14,809 nucleotides of DNA, taken from contig JAUIKZ010000024.1 of NCBI GenBank assembly GCA_030433125.1, forward strand, positions 1 to 14,809. Direction: 5' to 3'. The stretch is from Alphaproteobacteria bacterium (lineage in GTDB: Bacteria; Pseudomonadota; Alphaproteobacteria; UBA6184). Positions 6,139 through 13,408 of this stretch are shown piece by piece (the first letter of the stretch is position 1; each line of letters begins with the position of its first letter). The position numbers and the translations under genes are program-made. Under the pieces are notes generated by a model. It was not told the origin of the DNA. It ran no database searches and saw only the letters and a program-made list of their open reading frames with translations.

Positions 6139-7428
6139 TTACTTTTTGCGAGCGTTTTTCTTGCGCAAGAAGGTAGGGATATCCATGTCCTCGTCTTCCT
6201 GAAGCTCTGTGTGGTTCACCGCTTGTTGTGGTTTCGCCACCTTCGGCTCGCGGCGCACTTTTTGAGTGGGCGCTACCGGCTCTTTTTTGCGGCCGAACAA
6301 ACGTGCAAAGAAGCCCTGTTTTTCTTCGGGCATTTCATAATCTTCTTCAAAGGCTTCCATCTCCTCTTCTTCAAAAGAGTCGGCCTCCTCCGTGCTGGCA
6401 GCCACTTCTGCTGCTGTCTCTAACTCTTGTGCTGCAACGGCTTCTTCCTTCGCCGCCGCCCGGGTGAGCATGGCTTCTGCGCTATCAATACCGGTCGCTA
6501 CCACGGACACACGCATCACTCCTTCCATCGTTTCATCAAATGTAGAGCCAAAAATGATGTTGGCATCTGGGTCAACCTCTTCGCGAATGCGGTTAGCCGC
6601 CTCATCTACTTCATAAAGGGTCATATCAAAGCCACCTGTGATGTTAATCAACACCCCGCGCGCACCCCGCATCGAAACATCGTCAAGGAGCGGATTAGAA
6701 ATGGCGGCTTCCGCGGCTTCAACCGCACGGCTTTCGCCAGAAGCCTCACCCGTGCCCATCATGGCTTTACCCATTTCACTCATAATGGAGCGAATGTCGG
6801 CAAAGTCGAGGTTAATAAGACCCGGCATGATCATGAGGTCCGTTACGCCGCGCACACCAGAGTACAGCACATGGTCGGCCATTTTAAAGGCGTCGGCAAA
6901 GGTTGTTTTTTCATTGGCGATACGGAAGAGATTTTGGTTAGGAATCACAATAAGAGTGTCAACGTATTGTTGCAGCTCTTCGATCCCCTTATCCGCCAAG
7001 CGCATACGATGTGAACCCTCAAAGTGGAACGGTTTTGTGACCACGCCCACTGTTAATATGCCCATTTCACGAGCCGCCCGCGCAATAACAGGGGCCGCCC
7101 CCGTGCCGGTGCCGCCGCCCATACCCGCCGTTACAAACACCATGTGAGAGCCTTTGAGGGTATCGATCACTTGTTGCACCGTTTCTTCCGCAGAGGCCTT
7201 CCCCACATCTGGGCGAGACCCAGCTCCTAAGCCTTGCGTTATCTCGTGACCAAGCTGAATTCGATTATCGGAAAGCGCCAAGTGTAAGGCTTGGGCATCG
7301 GTGTTGGCACAAACGAACTCTACACCTTGCAGCTCCGAGCGAATCATGTTGTTAACCGCATTTCCACCGGCGCCGCCCACGCCGACAACGGTGATGCGGG
7401 GTTTTAAATCTATTGGGGCGTTTGTCAT
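6139..7428 (-). CDS. ftsZ: Cell division GTPase FtsZ
   Basis: FtsZ is the tubulin homologue that polymerises with GTP into the Z ring at mid-cell. The 429-residue protein has every key element. The N-terminal nucleotide-binding fold starts RITVVGVGGAGGNAVNNMI (11-29). The tubulin signature GGGTGTG is at 104-110. The T7 synergy loop NLDFAD at 206-211 contacts the next subunit's GTP. A conserved C-terminal domain runs to about 320. A variable linker of about 90 residues is first Glu-rich, then Lys/Arg-rich. The conserved tail MDIPTFLRKKNARKK binds FtsA and other partners. AAGGAG six bases before the ATG is a strong ribosome binding site. It lies 27 bases after ftsA and is the last gene of the ftsQAZ unit. 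In most alphaproteobacteria lpxC follows; here a GC-rich element and surface-protein genes do. Confidence 0.98.
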   Translation of the reverse strand: MTNAPIDLKPRITVVGVGGAGGNAVNNMIRSELQGVEFVCANTDAQALHLALSDNRIQLGHEITQGLGAGSRPDVGKASAEETVQQVIDTLKGSHMVFVTAGMGGGTGTGAAPVIARAAREMGILTVGVVTKPFHFEGSHRMRLADKGIEELQQYVDTLIVIPNQNLFRIANEKTTFADAFKMADHVLYSGVRGVTDLMIMPGLINLDFADIRSIMSEMGKAMMGTGEASGESRAVEAAEAAISNPLLDDVSMRGARGVLINITGGFDMTLYEVDEAANRIREEVDPDANIIFGSTFDETMEGVMRVSVVATGIDSAEAMLTRAAAKEEAVAAQELETAAEVAASTEEADSFEEEEMEAFEEDYEMPEEKQGFFARLFGRKKEPVAPTQKVRREPKVAKPQQAVNHTELQEDEDMDIPTFLRKKNARKK

Positions 7429-7455
7429 TTTAATCTCCTTTTAATACGTTTAATA

Positions 7456-8700
7456 CTATATAACTTCATTAAGCCATTCTTTGAACCGTTTCACAATACC
7501 CCCTTCACGGGTTTTAAAATCACCGCCATAACGACCAGGGGAACTTGCATATTTTATAACACCAAAAACAGGGGCCATACTAGTGGAAAGATAGTGCTCC
7601 TCTTCGGCATTAATGTTTTCCGGGATACCGATTCTTAAGGGGCGCCCAAACACTAAGTTGGCTAGCTCTTTGAAGCCATTGAGTTGAGCTGTGCCCCCTG
7701 TGATCACCAGCCGAGACGGCCTTGAGAGAATATCTCTTTTCGCGAGCCCGCCCCTTAAAATGGATAAAATTTCCTTCAGGCGCGCAATCACGATGGAGTT
7801 AATAAAGGATTGCTTCATCTCCTGAATTTGATTGCTGCGATCATCGGTGGTGATGGGCACCTTTGTGAATTCGCTGTTTCGTGTGTTCACCGCATTGCTG
7901 TAGAGGTTTTTAATGCGTTCAGCTTGTTGAAACCCAACGTTTAAGCCGTAGGCTAAATCTTTCGTGATTAGGTGTCCGCCCACTGGAAAGCAATGGGTGT
8001 CCACGCAGCGCCCATTATTAAATATGGCTATCTCACTTTTACTAGCGCCGATGTCAATGAGGCAGGTTTCCAGCTCCAACTCTTGCTCGGTTAGGGTGCT
8101 AGCCGCGCTGGCCACCGATGAGGCCACATAAGCCTCTACCTTCAAGTGACACCTATCCGTCAAGGCTTTGAGGGTGCGGTAACGGTTGTCTTCCATATAT
8201 ATGGTGTAAAAATGCGCCACCAAGGTTTCGCCATACAGCCCCAAAGGATTATCAATATTAGCCACGTCGTCTAGCTCATAAGACAGGTTAAAAATGTGCA
8301 TAGGGTGCACACCCTGCTTAACAAGGGCCTTATAGGCCTCTTCTTTCGCCTCATGCAAATCCTTTTCAAGAACCACCGTGTCGATGGTGATTTCGACAGA
8401 CATGGTCTGGCCAGCATAAAAATGCCCCGGCACAGCCACATAAACGGAATTTATGCTCTTCCCTGCGCTTTCTTCGGTGGCTTGAAGCAAATTTAGCAGT
8501 GTCCCCTCCGATAAATGAAGGTTACTGAGCACACTCGTTTGGCCGCCCTTTAACGCCATAGCCCGATACGTAAGGGGGGTGATGCCACCTGTTTCATCGA
8601 GGAAGGCCGAGAGCATGGCTATTTTGGAGGCCCCAAAATCGATAACATAGCAAGGGGTTTTGTGAAAACGCCTATCAGTTGAGAAACTCAACCATCTCAT
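7456..8700 (-). CDS. ftsA: Cell division protein FtsA
   Basis: FtsA is an actin-like ATPase that anchors FtsZ to the inner membrane and recruits later division proteins. The 414-residue protein has the actin-family phosphate loops, CYVIDFGASKIAML (17-30) and ETCLIDIGASKSEIAIF (mid-protein), and an adenosine-binding motif RLVITGGTAQLNGF near residue 330. The SHS2/1C region lies near 60-150. It ends in an amphipathic helix, KRFKEWLNEVI, the membrane-targeting sequence. The start ATG follows the ftsQ stop with no gap (TAAATG), so translation of the two is probably coupled. A GGGG run about 10 bases upstream, inside ftsQ, is the likely ribosome binding site. Length and order are normal. Confidence 0.96.
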   Translation of the reverse strand: MRWLSFSTDRRFHKTPCYVIDFGASKIAMLSAFLDETGGITPLTYRAMALKGGQTSVLSNLHLSEGTLLNLLQATEESAGKSINSVYVAVPGHFYAGQTMSVEITIDTVVLEKDLHEAKEEAYKALVKQGVHPMHIFNLSYELDDVANIDNPLGLYGETLVAHFYTIYMEDNRYRTLKALTDRCHLKVEAYVASSVASAASTLTEQELELETCLIDIGASKSEIAIFNNGRCVDTHCFPVGGHLITKDLAYGLNVGFQQAERIKNLYSNAVNTRNSEFTKVPITTDDRSNQIQEMKQSFINSIVIARLKEILSILRGGLAKRDILSRPSRLVITGGTAQLNGFKELANLVFGRPLRIGIPENINAEEEHYLSTSMAPVFGVIKYASSPGRYGGDFKTREGGIVKRFKEWLNEVI

Positions 8701-9534
8701 TTATATTTTCCCCTGCTCCCTTTTGTTTGTAACCGGGTTGTCAACGGCGGGCCTTACAATAATCTTGCCATTAAAGCGAAGGTCAACCATTTGTAACTTC
8801 CGCCTCAAAATATCATAGTCGTTAACCAACTCAAAGAAAAATCGAATAAAGCTTTCATCCACAACATCTGGCAAAAGTATAACAGCCCCCTCTCTTGCAT
8901 GAAGCTGCCATGTGCCATTTTTTCCTAGCACATACCCTTTAACGGCAATATTTTTTTTCTGTAGAGCTTTAACAATTAGGCGAATGTCCTGCGCGTGCTT
9001 GTTGGCGCGGCGACCAACGATAAGAGGAAGCTCCTCGAAAGCATGCGATGGCACTTCTACAATAGGCTCTAACTGCTTATCAAGAGCAACAAACACGGCA
9101 GGAGACTTCTGCCACCTAAAAGCAGGTGTTTTTTCCGTAATGCGTATTTCTAAGGTGTCGGGGTAACGCACCCTTAACTGCACAGCCTCTGCCCACGGCA
9201 TCATGGAGAGTTCATTTTTAAGCGCCTCGAGAGGCAGTGCATACAAGCTTTTCTTAAAGTAAGGCCCCACCTTATCGCGGATATGGCCTTCTTTTACGTT
9301 TCTTGTGGGATAAATGGCAATTTTATCAAGGCGCGCTTTATTGGTTTGCCCAAGGATATCTAGCGCTTGAAGCTTGAGGTTGGTGCCAACGTCATAGAGT
9401 TTCTGACGTTGCACAAGCAACACCCCCACCGAAAAAACCACTAAAACCGCCCACATAATATACACCTTATGGCGCCCCCAAAAGGTGTTGCGGGTCTTTC
9501 GTGTTTTTTTATAGGTCTCGAGTGTGGCTGCCAT
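8701..9534 (-). CDS. ftsQ: Cell division protein FtsQ
   Basis: FtsQ is a bitopic inner-membrane protein that scaffolds the FtsQLB complex and so should partner the FtsB encoded at 642-965. The 277-residue protein has a basic cytoplasmic N-terminus (KKTRKTRNTFWGRH), one transmembrane helix at about 25-43, and a POTRA domain at about 67-138, ending DTLEIRITEKTPAFRW. The FtsQ-type beta domain follows to about 260. Two Met-poor alternatives were not preferred; the ATG at 9534 gives a normal cytoplasmic tail, though its ribosome binding site is weak. It is the first gene of the ftsQAZ run. The usual upstream partners murB and ddl are absent, and instead a divergent cold-shock gene lies upstream. 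Confidence 0.93.
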   Translation of the reverse strand: MAATLETYKKTRKTRNTFWGRHKVYIMWAVLVVFSVGVLLVQRQKLYDVGTNLKLQALDILGQTNKARLDKIAIYPTRNVKEGHIRDKVGPYFKKSLYALPLEALKNELSMMPWAEAVQLRVRYPDTLEIRITEKTPAFRWQKSPAVFVALDKQLEPIVEVPSHAFEELPLIVGRRANKHAQDIRLIVKALQKKNIAVKGYVLGKNGTWQLHAREGAVILLPDVVDESFIRFFFELVNDYDILRRKLQMVDLRFNGKIIVRPAVDNPVTNKREQGKI

Positions 9535-9552
9535 TTCAATGTGTTTTTGGTT

Positions 9553-9581
9553 AATATAATAAATTTAGCGCATAAGCACAA
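9553..9581 (-). promoter_or_regulatory. Candidate promoter of ftsQAZ
   Basis: On the minus strand TTGTGC (9581-9576) and TATATT (9558-9553, 5 of 6 consensus bases) are separated by 17 bp. Transcription would begin near 9546, about a dozen bases before the ftsQ start. The -35 box is weak (3 of 6), so this is tentative. Confidence 0.35.
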
Positions 9582-9582
9582 T

Positions 9583-9608
9583 TTAATATATCTGAAATTA
9601 ATATATCT
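9583..9608. repeat. Tandem 11-bp direct repeat between ftsQ and the cold-shock gene
   Basis: TTAATATATCT occurs exactly at 9583-9593 and again at 9598-9608, giving a 15-bp period. The pair lies just upstream of the candidate ftsQ promoter and upstream of the candidate cold-shock promoter, a natural place for a regulator or for AT-rich UP elements. Confidence 0.5.
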
Positions 9609-9634
9609 CCAGGGCCTACGCATGAAGAAAGCAT

Positions 9635-9663
9635 TTGCACAAACGCTTGAAATGATGTATACA
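9635..9663 (+). promoter_or_regulatory. Candidate promoter of the cold-shock gene
   Basis: TTGCAC (9635-9640) and TATACA (9658-9663) are 17 bp apart. A start near 9670 would give a leader of roughly 140 bases before the ATG at 9813, similar to the long, temperature-sensing leaders of cspA genes. Confidence 0.4.
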
Positions 9664-9812
9664 TAACAAAATTGCGTATCTCTTAGCGCTTACGACGTCT
9701 CGGACTGCCATTCTAACGTTTGTCACCCAAAACTTCCATGCGTAGCAGAGTATTTGATAGGTACAACCTTTAAAGCGTGATTTTTGAGTGATAAACAAAA
9801 AGGAATATATAC

Positions 9813-10019
9813 ATGACTACAGGTACAGTTAAATGGTTTGACCCTACAAAAGGGTTTGGTTTTATTCAACCAGAAGGCGGCGAGCGCGATGTGTTTGTGC
9901 ACATTACAGCTGTTCAGGAAGCGGGTATGGAAACGCTTGCTGAAGGTCAACGTGTGAGCTTTGATGTGGTTGAAAACCGCGGCCGTAGCGCAGCGGGTAA
10001 CCTTCAAACTATTGCATAA
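9813..10019 (+). CDS. cspA: Cold-shock domain protein (CspA family)
   Basis: This is a single-stranded RNA/DNA chaperone that melts structure in mRNA, often induced by cold or on entry to stationary phase. The 68-residue product is one complete cold-shock domain. It has RNP1 (KGFGFIQ, residues 14-20), RNP2 (VFVHI, near 28-32), the N-terminal GTVKWFDPTKG, and the C-terminal GQRVSFDVVENRGRSAAGNLQ. AAAAAGGA lies about 7 to 14 bases before the ATG. The usual alphaproteobacterial forms have the same length. The gene stands alone upstream of an RNA helicase on the same strand. No clear terminator lies between them (10020-10212 holds only weak stems at 10086-10113 and 10124-10135), so joint transcription is possible. 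Confidence 0.95.
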   Translation: MTTGTVKWFDPTKGFGFIQPEGGERDVFVHITAVQEAGMETLAEGQRVSFDVVENRGRSAAGNLQTIA

Positions 10020-10212
10020 AAACTGAAAAGTCTAAACGGCAGTTTCTTACCTCTATTAGCTTCGCTTATTCTTGTTAAGAAATTTCCGCCAGCCCTGCTT
10101 GAAATCCAGGCGGGGCGTTAAAAGCGCTAGAGCGCAGGTAATACAAGATATAAGTAAAAGCTAGTTTTCTACACTATCTTTACTTTTTACATATATTATA
10201 GGAACATTTATA

Positions 10213-11430
10213 ATGAACTTCTCTGAGATGAAGTTGCATGAGCAACTGGTGCAATCCATTCAAAAACTGGGTTTTGAAGCCCCTACTCCCATTCAAGCGC
10301 AGGCAATTCCCCATGCCCTGGAGGGTAAAGACATTTTGGGGTCGGCCCAAACTGGCACGGGTAAAACCTTTGCGTTTGGTATTCCCCTGATTAACAAATT
10401 GTTACAAAGCAAAAAAGAAGCGGCTCTTATCATGGCGCCTACCCGTGAGTTGGCCCAACAGGTTATAAAGTCACTCACCACTCTTTTAAAAGGCACCAGC
10501 CTTAAAACGGCTACCCTGATTGGGGGTGAGTCATTCATTAAACAACTTCATCAACTACGGGCTAACCCGCAAATTGTTGTTGGGACGCCGGGCCGGATTG
10601 CGGACCATTTAAACCGCGGCACTTACCAATTGAGCCACACAAGCTCACTTATTTTAGATGAAACAGACCGCATGCTGGATATGGGCTTTGAGAAGGAACT
10701 TAAAATGGTGATGGAAGCTTTGCCGGAACAGCGCCACACTATGATGTTTTCGGCCACCTTCCCCAAAGGTGTGGAGCGTATGGCCCACAACTTTATGAAC
10801 AATCCTGTGCGGATCGCCGTTGGCTCAACCGCCAAGCCATCTAAAGATGTGGATCAACAAACTATCGAGCTTAAAGAGAACGAAAAATATACCGGCTTGC
10901 GCGATCAACTGGAAACGCGTGAAGGGTCGGTGATTGTGTTTGTGCGCACAAAACGGGGCGCCGAAGCCTTAACAAAACAGCTAAAAGGCGATGGGCATTT
11001 AAGCACCGCCATGCATGGTGATTTATCCCAGGCGAAACGTGAACGCTCGCTGGCAGCTTTTCGTAACGGCAAGGCACGCGTTTTAGTGGCCACAGACGTA
11101 GCTGCGCGCGGTATTGACGTGCCCCATATTCAGCACGTGGTGAACTATGACCTGCCCCAAACGCCGGAAGATTATATCCACCGCATTGGGCGCACGGCAC
11201 GGGCTGGCGCGAAGGGAGCCGCTTTGTCACTGATAACTCCACAAGACAACAAAGTGTGGAAGGCGATTCAGCGGTATTTGGCCACCGATGGGGAAAGCGG
11301 GTTTGAGGCGCCTAAACATACGCGTAAGCCTCAACGCTCTCGTCGCCCATTTAACCAAAATGCGAACCGTAAAGCTCGGTTTAGCAAGCCAAAAGGACAT
11401 CGCGGAAAAGGCAAAGTGGCTAGTCGCTAA
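10213..11430 (+). CDS. DEAD-box family RNA helicase (RhlE-like)
   Basis: This is an ATP-dependent RNA-unwinding protein, likely acting in ribosome assembly or mRNA turnover. The 405-residue protein has the full set of motifs. The Q motif lies near 3-27 (FSEMKLHEQL to PTPIQ). Motif I is AQTGTGKT (45-52), Ia PTRELA (76-81) and Ib TPGR (125-128). Motif II is DETD (149-152) rather than the usual DEAD. Motif III is SAT (180-182), V is TDVAARGID (294-302) and VI is HRIGRTAR (323-330). The C-terminus after about 350 is Lys/Arg-rich, an RNA-binding tail typical of RhlE-type helicases. The AT-rich leader contains TATATTATAGGAAC just before the start, giving GGAAC as a ribosome binding site. Its position after a cold-shock gene suggests cold adaptation, which is inference. 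Subfamily assignment is tentative. Confidence 0.95.
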   Translation: MNFSEMKLHEQLVQSIQKLGFEAPTPIQAQAIPHALEGKDILGSAQTGTGKTFAFGIPLINKLLQSKKEAALIMAPTRELAQQVIKSLTTLLKGTSLKTATLIGGESFIKQLHQLRANPQIVVGTPGRIADHLNRGTYQLSHTSSLILDETDRMLDMGFEKELKMVMEALPEQRHTMMFSATFPKGVERMAHNFMNNPVRIAVGSTAKPSKDVDQQTIELKENEKYTGLRDQLETREGSVIVFVRTKRGAEALTKQLKGDGHLSTAMHGDLSQAKRERSLAAFRNGKARVLVATDVAARGIDVPHIQHVVNYDLPQTPEDYIHRIGRTARAGAKGAALSLITPQDNKVWKAIQRYLATDGESGFEAPKHTRKPQRSRRPFNQNANRKARFSKPKGHRGKGKVASR

Positions 11431-11442
11431 AAGCGGCTAGAA

Positions 11443-11545
11443 GGGGGCTGGACCTTCATGGGGCTTTCCGCCCCATGAAGCGGCCCGCCAAGCGCGCCGT
11501 TGCGCGTTTGCCAATAGCAAAGGCGCGTCCAGCCCCCACGGGCCG
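11443..11545. ncRNA. GC-rich structured element: three-stem junction with possible pseudoknot
   Basis: An outer 11-bp perfect stem (11443-11453, GGGGGCTGGAC, with 11527-11537) encloses two inner stems. The first is a perfect 11-bp hairpin (11454-11464, CTTCATGGGGC, with 11470-11480; loop TTTCC) that abuts the outer stem. The second combines CGCGCC (11493-11498) with GGCGCG (11522-11527) and TTTGC (11507-11511) with GCAAA (11517-11521; loop CAATA). CGGCCCG (11481-11487), between the inner stems, is perfectly complementary to CGGGCCG (11539-11545), just outside the outer stem, so a pseudoknot could form. It starts 12 bases after the helicase stop and lacks a T-tract. It could be a structured RNA, a palindromic mobile element, or an mRNA 3' end; the strand is unknown. 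Confidence 0.5.
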
Positions 11546-11801
11546 TTGAGGGGAACTCTTTGTTCTTTTCGCTCAGCTGCATTGTCGCTTAAAGCGCTTG
11601 TTTGTAAAGGTTGCCCTTTCCCTTCGATTTTATGTGCATTAAATCTGCAGGGGCCCGGGGCGCTCTTGACAAACGGCGCTACGCTTTAAGCTTTAAATTC
11701 AGCCATGAGCCAAAAGAAATATTATATCTTGTGCAAGATATAAGCCTAGACAAAATAATGGGGCGTTAAAGGCTAGGCCTGTCTTTGTGGGGTTTTACTC
11801 A
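11546..11801. other. Gap between the structured element and fdxA
   Basis: No open reading frame of convincing quality is seen here. The region contains TTGACA on the plus strand near 11668 without a good -10 box, the 22-bp inverted repeat at 11722-11743, and a short AGGC/GCCT stem near 11770-11785. It is otherwise undistinguished. Confidence 0.5.
11711..11743 (-). terminator. Perfect 22-bp inverted repeat, possible terminator of fdxA
   Basis: TTATATCTTG (11722-11731) and CAAGATATAA (11734-11743) are perfect complements around a 2-base centre. On the minus strand the stem is followed by a T-rich tail, TATTTCTTTT. It lies about 60 bases after the fdxA stop. The stem is AT-rich, so termination may be weak, and a regulator-binding palindrome is an alternative. 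The half-site plus one base, CAAGATATAAG, recurs at 10144-10154 ahead of the helicase gene. Confidence 0.45.
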
Positions 11802-12140
11802 CTATACATCTCCCATGCCAGGCTGTTCACTAAAGTAACGCATTTTATTTTGCACCTCTTTCCATTTGTCGGCGTCTTCGGGGGCGGGTTTAAGCTCGGT
11901 GATATTCGGCCAGATTTCAGCGTATTTGGCGTTGAGCTCCACCCACTCTTCGGCCCCCTCTACCGTGTCGGGTTCAATGGCACCGGCGGGGCATTCTTCA
12001 ATGCAGACGCCGCAATCAATGCATTCTTCAGGTTTAATCACCAACATGTTTTCGCCTTCATAAAAACAGTCTACTGGGCACACCACCACACAGTCGGTGT
12101 ATTTACATTTAATGCATTTATCATTTACAAAGTGGGTCAT
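11802..12140 (-). CDS. fdxA: Seven-iron ferredoxin FdxA ([3Fe-4S][4Fe-4S])
   Basis: This is a small cytoplasmic electron carrier. The 112-residue protein has nine cysteines: C9, C12, C17, C21 and C25 in CIKCKYTDCVVVCPVDC, and C40, C43, C46 and C50 in CIDCGVCIEECP. That spacing marks the ferredoxin II family with one [3Fe-4S] and one [4Fe-4S] cluster. The C-terminal extension of about 55 residues, with ELNAKYAEIWPNIT, is also standard in alphaproteobacterial FdxA. The ATG at 12140 starts 5 bases after the stop of the M16 peptidase gene, whose last codons supply an AGGTAAG ribosome binding site, so the two genes are probably co-transcribed and translationally coupled. Redox partners are unknown. 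Confidence 0.96.
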   Translation of the reverse strand: MTHFVNDKCIKCKYTDCVVVCPVDCFYEGENMLVIKPEECIDCGVCIEECPAGAIEPDTVEGAEEWVELNAKYAEIWPNITELKPAPEDADKWKEVQNKMRYFSEQPGMGDV

Positions 12141-12145
12141 GGGGC

Positions 12146-13408
12146 TTACCTAAATAATCTGCAAATATCTTCGTAGCTGCTTACGTTTTGATTGTTGCCG
12201 ATGGTGGCGAGCGCGATGGGCGCCTTCATCAACGACATACCGGCCCCCATAATTTGCTCGCAATTCACCTGGTTGATTTCGGTTTTTAGTTGCTCAAGGG
12301 GTTTTACTTCACCAAAGGTGAGCAGCTGGCGCGCCATTTTGGTGGTCCAGTTGCTTGTGCTTTCCAGCCCCATCATTAATCGTGCCGTAAGAATGTTTTT
12401 CGCTTTTTGCGCGTCGTCTTCCGTAATTTCAAGTGAAAGAGTACGCATTTCACTAGCAATAGCGGGGAATAACTCCGACACACGTTCGGGGCTTGTACCC
12501 GCGTAAATGGCGAATTGCCCGGAGTCCGCATAGTTCATGTTAAAGCTAGAGATTGAATAAACTAAGCCCAGTTTCTCACGCACCTGCTGGAACAAACGTG
12601 ACGACATGCCATCCCCCAGAAGAGTAGAAAACAAATGGAAGGGATAGTAGTAAATTGATAGGGCGTGCACCCCTTGAAAGCCCATTACAATATGAAGCTG
12701 CTCTAATTCCCGCTCTTCAAACTGGGCGCCCCCCGTGAATTCTGGTTTTACTTGTGCTGCCTGTGCGGCGCCTTTTGAAAGCTTTCCAAATGTTGCTTCA
12801 GCGTGCTTCACCAGCTCATCATGATCCACATCGCCTGCCGCACTTAGCACCATGTTTTCGGGCGTGTAAAAGCGCTGCATAAAGTTCATCAGGGTGTCTT
12901 TTCGCATATGAATGATGTTGTCCGCGGGTCCTAAAATACTGCGGCCAAGGGCTTGGTCTTTATAACATTGCTCCTGAAAGTAATCGAACACAATGTCATC
13001 GGGGGTGTCATTCGTGAGGCCAATTTCTTGGAGAATTACCTGACGTTCTTTTTCCATCTCCTCCTCGGGGAAGGTTGGGTTGAGAAGTATATCAGAGATG
13101 ATATCGAGCGCCACAGGTGTGTGTTGTTTCAACACGCGAGCGTAATAGGCTGTCATTTCACGGGAAGTGTAGGCGTTGAGGTAGCCGCCCACTTCTTCTA
13201 CTTCTTTCGAAATTTGATATGCGGTGCGCGTGGGTGTGCCTTTAAAGGCCATGTGCTCTAAAAAGTGAGCCACGCCGTTATTGCTAATGTCTTCATTCCG
13301 TGAGCCGGCGTTCACCCATACGCCCAGGGTTACAGCTTCTGTGTGGGGCAAGTGTTTGCTTACAACACGAAAACCGTTGCTGAGGGTGGTAATGTTTACG
13401 TTCGTCAT
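12146..13408 (-). CDS. M16 family zinc metallopeptidase (mitochondrial processing peptidase-like)
   Basis: I chose the ATG at 13408 because AGGAG lies 8 bases upstream and the product then begins at the family-typical TTLSNGFRVVSK. An in-frame ATG at 13447 lacks a ribosome binding site. The 420-residue protein has the inverted zinc motif HFLEH (His48, Glu51, His52) and Glu128 as third ligand, at the expected spacing of 76 residues. The N-terminal M16 domain covers about 8-190, and the inactive-type M16_C domain about 165-390 (with the LGDGMSSRLFQQVREKLGLVYSI segment). It resembles the beta subunit of mitochondrial processing peptidase, to which alphaproteobacterial members are related. It probably degrades peptides. 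The substrate is unknown. It is followed at once by fdxA. Confidence 0.93.
   Translation of the reverse strand: MTNVNITTLSNGFRVVSKHLPHTEAVTLGVWVNAGSRNEDISNNGVAHFLEHMAFKGTPTRTAYQISKEVEEVGGYLNAYTSREMTAYYARVLKQHTPVALDIISDILLNPTFPEEEMEKERQVILQEIGLTNDTPDDIVFDYFQEQCYKDQALGRSILGPADNIIHMRKDTLMNFMQRFYTPENMVLSAAGDVDHDELVKHAEATFGKLSKGAAQAAQVKPEFTGGAQFEERELEQLHIVMGFQGVHALSIYYYPFHLFSTLLGDGMSSRLFQQVREKLGLVYSISSFNMNYADSGQFAIYAGTSPERVSELFPAIASEMRTLSLEITEDDAQKAKNILTARLMMGLESTSNWTTKMARQLLTFGEVKPLEQLKTEINQVNCEQIMGAGMSLMKAPIALATIGNNQNVSSYEDICRLFR

Noticed and set aside
6427..7147. Two long plus-strand open reading frames opposite ftsZ
   Set aside because: They lie wholly within ftsZ on the other strand, lack family features and have no initiation signals.
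10086..10135. Terminator between the cold-shock and helicase genes
   Set aside because: The stems CCGCC/GGCGG (10086-10113) and GCGCT/AGCGC (10124-10135) are short and not followed by a T-tract, so no terminator is called.
11443..11545. Identification as SRP RNA, tmRNA, RNase P RNA or an HDV-like ribozyme
   Set aside because: The starting GGGGGCTGGAC resembles 5' ends of some stable RNAs. However, there is no SRP GGAAGCAGCC loop, no tmRNA T-loop or CCA end, and no RNase P core. The helix order also differs from the HDV nested pseudoknot (no P4 between the P1 and P2 3' strands).
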